DNA of 7,745 nucleotides, taken from assembly GCA_038217425.1 (NCBI GenBank), contig JBBQPM010000265.1, forward strand, positions 1 through 7,745. Direction: 5' to 3'. Below, piece by piece: positions 6,242-7,745 of the stretch; positions within the stretch are counted from its first letter, which is position 1; every line of letters begins with the position of its first letter. The notes below the pieces were generated by a model. That model was not told the origin of the DNA. It saw only the letters and a program-made list of their open reading frames with translations, and made no database searches. The stretch is from JAIEPT01 sp038217425 (lineage in GTDB: Bacteria; Planctomycetota; Planctomycetia; Gemmatales; Gemmataceae). The position numbers and the translations under genes are program-made.

Positions 6242-7630
6242 ATGAATCGCTGTTTCGTCGGAATGGTGTTGGGGTTCTTGATGACCAGCGGCTTCATCGC
6301 CGCTGCAGAGCCGGAATGGAAGGTCGGTCTGGCGCAAGAAAAGATCACGCCGCCGCATCCGCTCTTCATGGAGGGGTATTCCTCGCGGGACATGCCCTTT
6401 GAGAAAGTCGAGAGCGAACTCTACGTCAAGGCGATGGTCCTCGAAGATCGCGAGGGGCGCCGAGCCGTGATGATCACGAGCGATCTGATCGGTTTCTCGG
6501 CCGCCGTCGCCGAGCCGATTTGCGAGCGGATTCGCTTGAAACTTGGCCTGAAACGAGAGCAAATCCTGCTCAATTCCTCGCACATTCATACGGGGCCGAT
6601 GCTGAGCCTGCAACCGACCCCCCTTCGCGCCGGCATGACGGAGGCCGACATGCAGCGCACCATCGCCTACACGCGCTCGCTTCAGAATACGATCGTCGAG
6701 TTGGCGGAGAAGGCGGCGAGCAAGCTGGAGCCGGCCGACCTCCGCTGGGGACACGGGGTCGTCCATTTCGTGATGAATCGCCGAGAATGGACGTCGACCG
6801 GAGTCAAACTCGGCGCCAACCCGCGCGGCCTGGCCGATCGCACCGTCCCCATCCACCGCATCGACGGCGCTGACGGCAAACCGCGGGCGATTCTGTTTGG
6901 CGCCGCCGTCCACAATACCACCTTGCGGCCCCAACATAATCGCATCTGCGGGGACTACGCCGGCTACGCCCAGGCTTACGTCGAGCAGCAATACAAGGGC
7001 GTGCAGGCGATGTTCATGCTCGGCTGCGCCGGCGACGCCGACCCTTACCCGCATGGCAGCTACGACCTGGCCCGCGAACATGGCGCGTCGCTGGGGAAGG
7101 AAGTCTGTCGCGTTCTCGAAGCCAAGCTGCAGCCCGTGCGCGGCCCGCTTCGAGTCGCTCTAGCCCAGGTCGATTTGCCGCTCCAGGAATTTCCGCCTCG
7201 GGAACAACTCGTAAAGCGCGCTGCAGTGAAAAAGGGGCTCGACGCCTGGACCGCACAGCGAATGCTGGAAATTCTCGACCGCGGCGACAAACCGCCGCGA
7301 CACTATCGCTGCCCGCAAGCCGTCTGGCAATTCGGTCAGGATCTGACACTCGTGGCCCTCTCCGGCGAAGTCGTCGTCGATTATGTGCCGCTCCTGGAAA
7401 CCGCCCTGGGGCCCAACCGCCTGTGGATCGCCGCGTATTGCAACGATGTCTTCGGCTACTTGCCGTCAGCCAACGTCCTGCGCATCGGCGGTTACGAAAC
7501 GCGCGGCCTCTACTCCGGCGGCATCGGCATCTTCGACGCGAAGGCGCAAGACGTCCTCCTCGAAGCGATACGGAAACTCGCCGCGGACGTGGGCCGAGAA
7601 GTTAAAGCGGACGGCAAACCGGGGAGCTAA
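6242..7630 (+). CDS. Secreted neutral/alkaline non-lysosomal ceramidase-family hydrolase
   Basis: A 462-residue exported protein. Residues 1-22 form a signal peptide (MNRCFVGMVLGFLMTSGFIAAA, cleavage before EPEW). The remainder matches the N-terminal catalytic domain of neutral ceramidases, zinc amidases that split ceramide into fatty acid and sphingosine. Likely zinc-site elements are SSHIHTGP (112-119), AVHNT (H224), GEVVVDY (375-381, E376) and the late YCNDVFGY (399-406, Y406). GDYAGY (237-242) is also family-typical. The region that carries the catalytic Ser in true ceramidases reads GCAGDADP (261-268), so that Ser appears absent. The roughly 150-residue C-terminal immunoglobulin-like domain of full ceramidases (about 650-700 residues) is missing too. 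Planctomycetes carry many such short paralogues of unknown substrate, so a metal-dependent amidase or esterase is a safer call than ceramidase. It lies 78 bases after the hydroxylase gene on the same strand, with no clear promoter between. Confidence 0.88.
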   Translation: MNRCFVGMVLGFLMTSGFIAAAEPEWKVGLAQEKITPPHPLFMEGYSSRDMPFEKVESELYVKAMVLEDREGRRAVMITSDLIGFSAAVAEPICERIRLKLGLKREQILLNSSHIHTGPMLSLQPTPLRAGMTEADMQRTIAYTRSLQNTIVELAEKAASKLEPADLRWGHGVVHFVMNRREWTSTGVKLGANPRGLADRTVPIHRIDGADGKPRAILFGAAVHNTTLRPQHNRICGDYAGYAQAYVEQQYKGVQAMFMLGCAGDADPYPHGSYDLAREHGASLGKEVCRVLEAKLQPVRGPLRVALAQVDLPLQEFPPREQLVKRAAVKKGLDAWTAQRMLEILDRGDKPPRHYRCPQAVWQFGQDLTLVALSGEVVVDYVPLLETALGPNRLWIAAYCNDVFGYLPSANVLRIGGYETRGLYSGGIGIFDAKAQDVLLEAIRKLAADVGREVKADGKPGS

Positions 7631-7684
7631 GAGCGTTCGGAAGAAATGACGGAATACCGGTAGGGAGACTCCGAATTAGGCGAG

Positions 7685-7704
7685 CGGCCGACGTGAGTCG
7701 GCCG
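7685..7704. repeat. GC-rich palindrome downstream of the ceramidase-family gene (REP-like)
   Basis: Arms CGGCCGAC (7685-7692) and GTCGGCCG (7697-7704) form a perfect 8-bp stem closed by the tetraloop GTGA. It begins 55 bases after the stop codon. No T tract follows, so it is not a classic intrinsic terminator, although it could stabilise the transcript end. From memory, similar GC-rich palindromes are scattered between planctomycete genes, so a dispersed REP-like unit is the favoured reading. Only one copy is visible here. Confidence 0.5.
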
Positions 7705-7745
7705 GTACGTGTGCTTGAGCGGTTGCGATCGGATCTTCGAATGGG

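Noticed and set aside
5915..7081. 388-codon minus-strand open frame opposite the hydroxylase end and the ceramidase-family gene
   Set aside because: It spans two well-supported plus-strand genes and the gap between them, and shows no recognisable domain. It is best explained by codon bias of the opposite strand.

Overview
The window looks like chromosomal DNA of a planctomycete, probably of the Pirellulales type. The evidence is a GC-rich composition, a high share of secreted proteins, an FG-GAP/VCBS protein with an ASPIC/UnbV tail, a short neutral-ceramidase-family hydrolase, a small protein with a Gly-Ser-Lys-Ser motif beside a fatty acid hydroxylase, and GC-rich intergenic palindromes. This assignment is an inference from gene content. 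No rRNA, tRNA or other phylogenetic marker is present.

Layout. Positions 1-127 (+) hold the last 41 codons of an unidentified, very basic protein. Positions 128-291 are non-coding and carry two short hairpins. A two-gene minus-strand operon fills 292-4579. Its promoter-proximal gene (2351-4579) encodes a secreted seven-repeat FG-GAP beta-propeller protein of the CRTAC1 type. The second gene (292-2349) starts one base after the first one stops and encodes a secreted protein resembling GH42-type beta-galactosidases in layout, but with an apparently missing catalytic acid/base. Positions 4580-4980 form a divergent intergenic region. It holds a plausible sigma-70 promoter for the minus-strand operon and a possible 28-codon ORF with a near-perfect Shine-Dalgarno sequence. 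Three plus-strand genes follow: a 114-residue single-pass membrane protein (4981-5325), a membrane fatty acid hydroxylase / sterol desaturase family enzyme (5348-6163), and a secreted neutral/alkaline ceramidase-family hydrolase (6242-7630). The right end carries an 8-bp-stem palindrome.

How the genes may work together. The minus-strand pair would export a glycosidase-like protein together with a large calcium-binding propeller, suggesting a glycan-related job at or beyond the cytoplasmic membrane. The plus-strand cluster pairs a di-iron lipid hydroxylase with a hydrolase of the family that cleaves ceramide-type amides, so lipid modification is a reasonable but untested theme. There is no CRISPR array, complete mobile element, toxin-antitoxin pair or phage gene, and I did not find a clearly new multi-gene system. 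The least explained items are the 230-residue N-terminal region of the propeller protein, the active-site-altered GH42-like protein, the small GSSKS protein and the 28-codon ORF.
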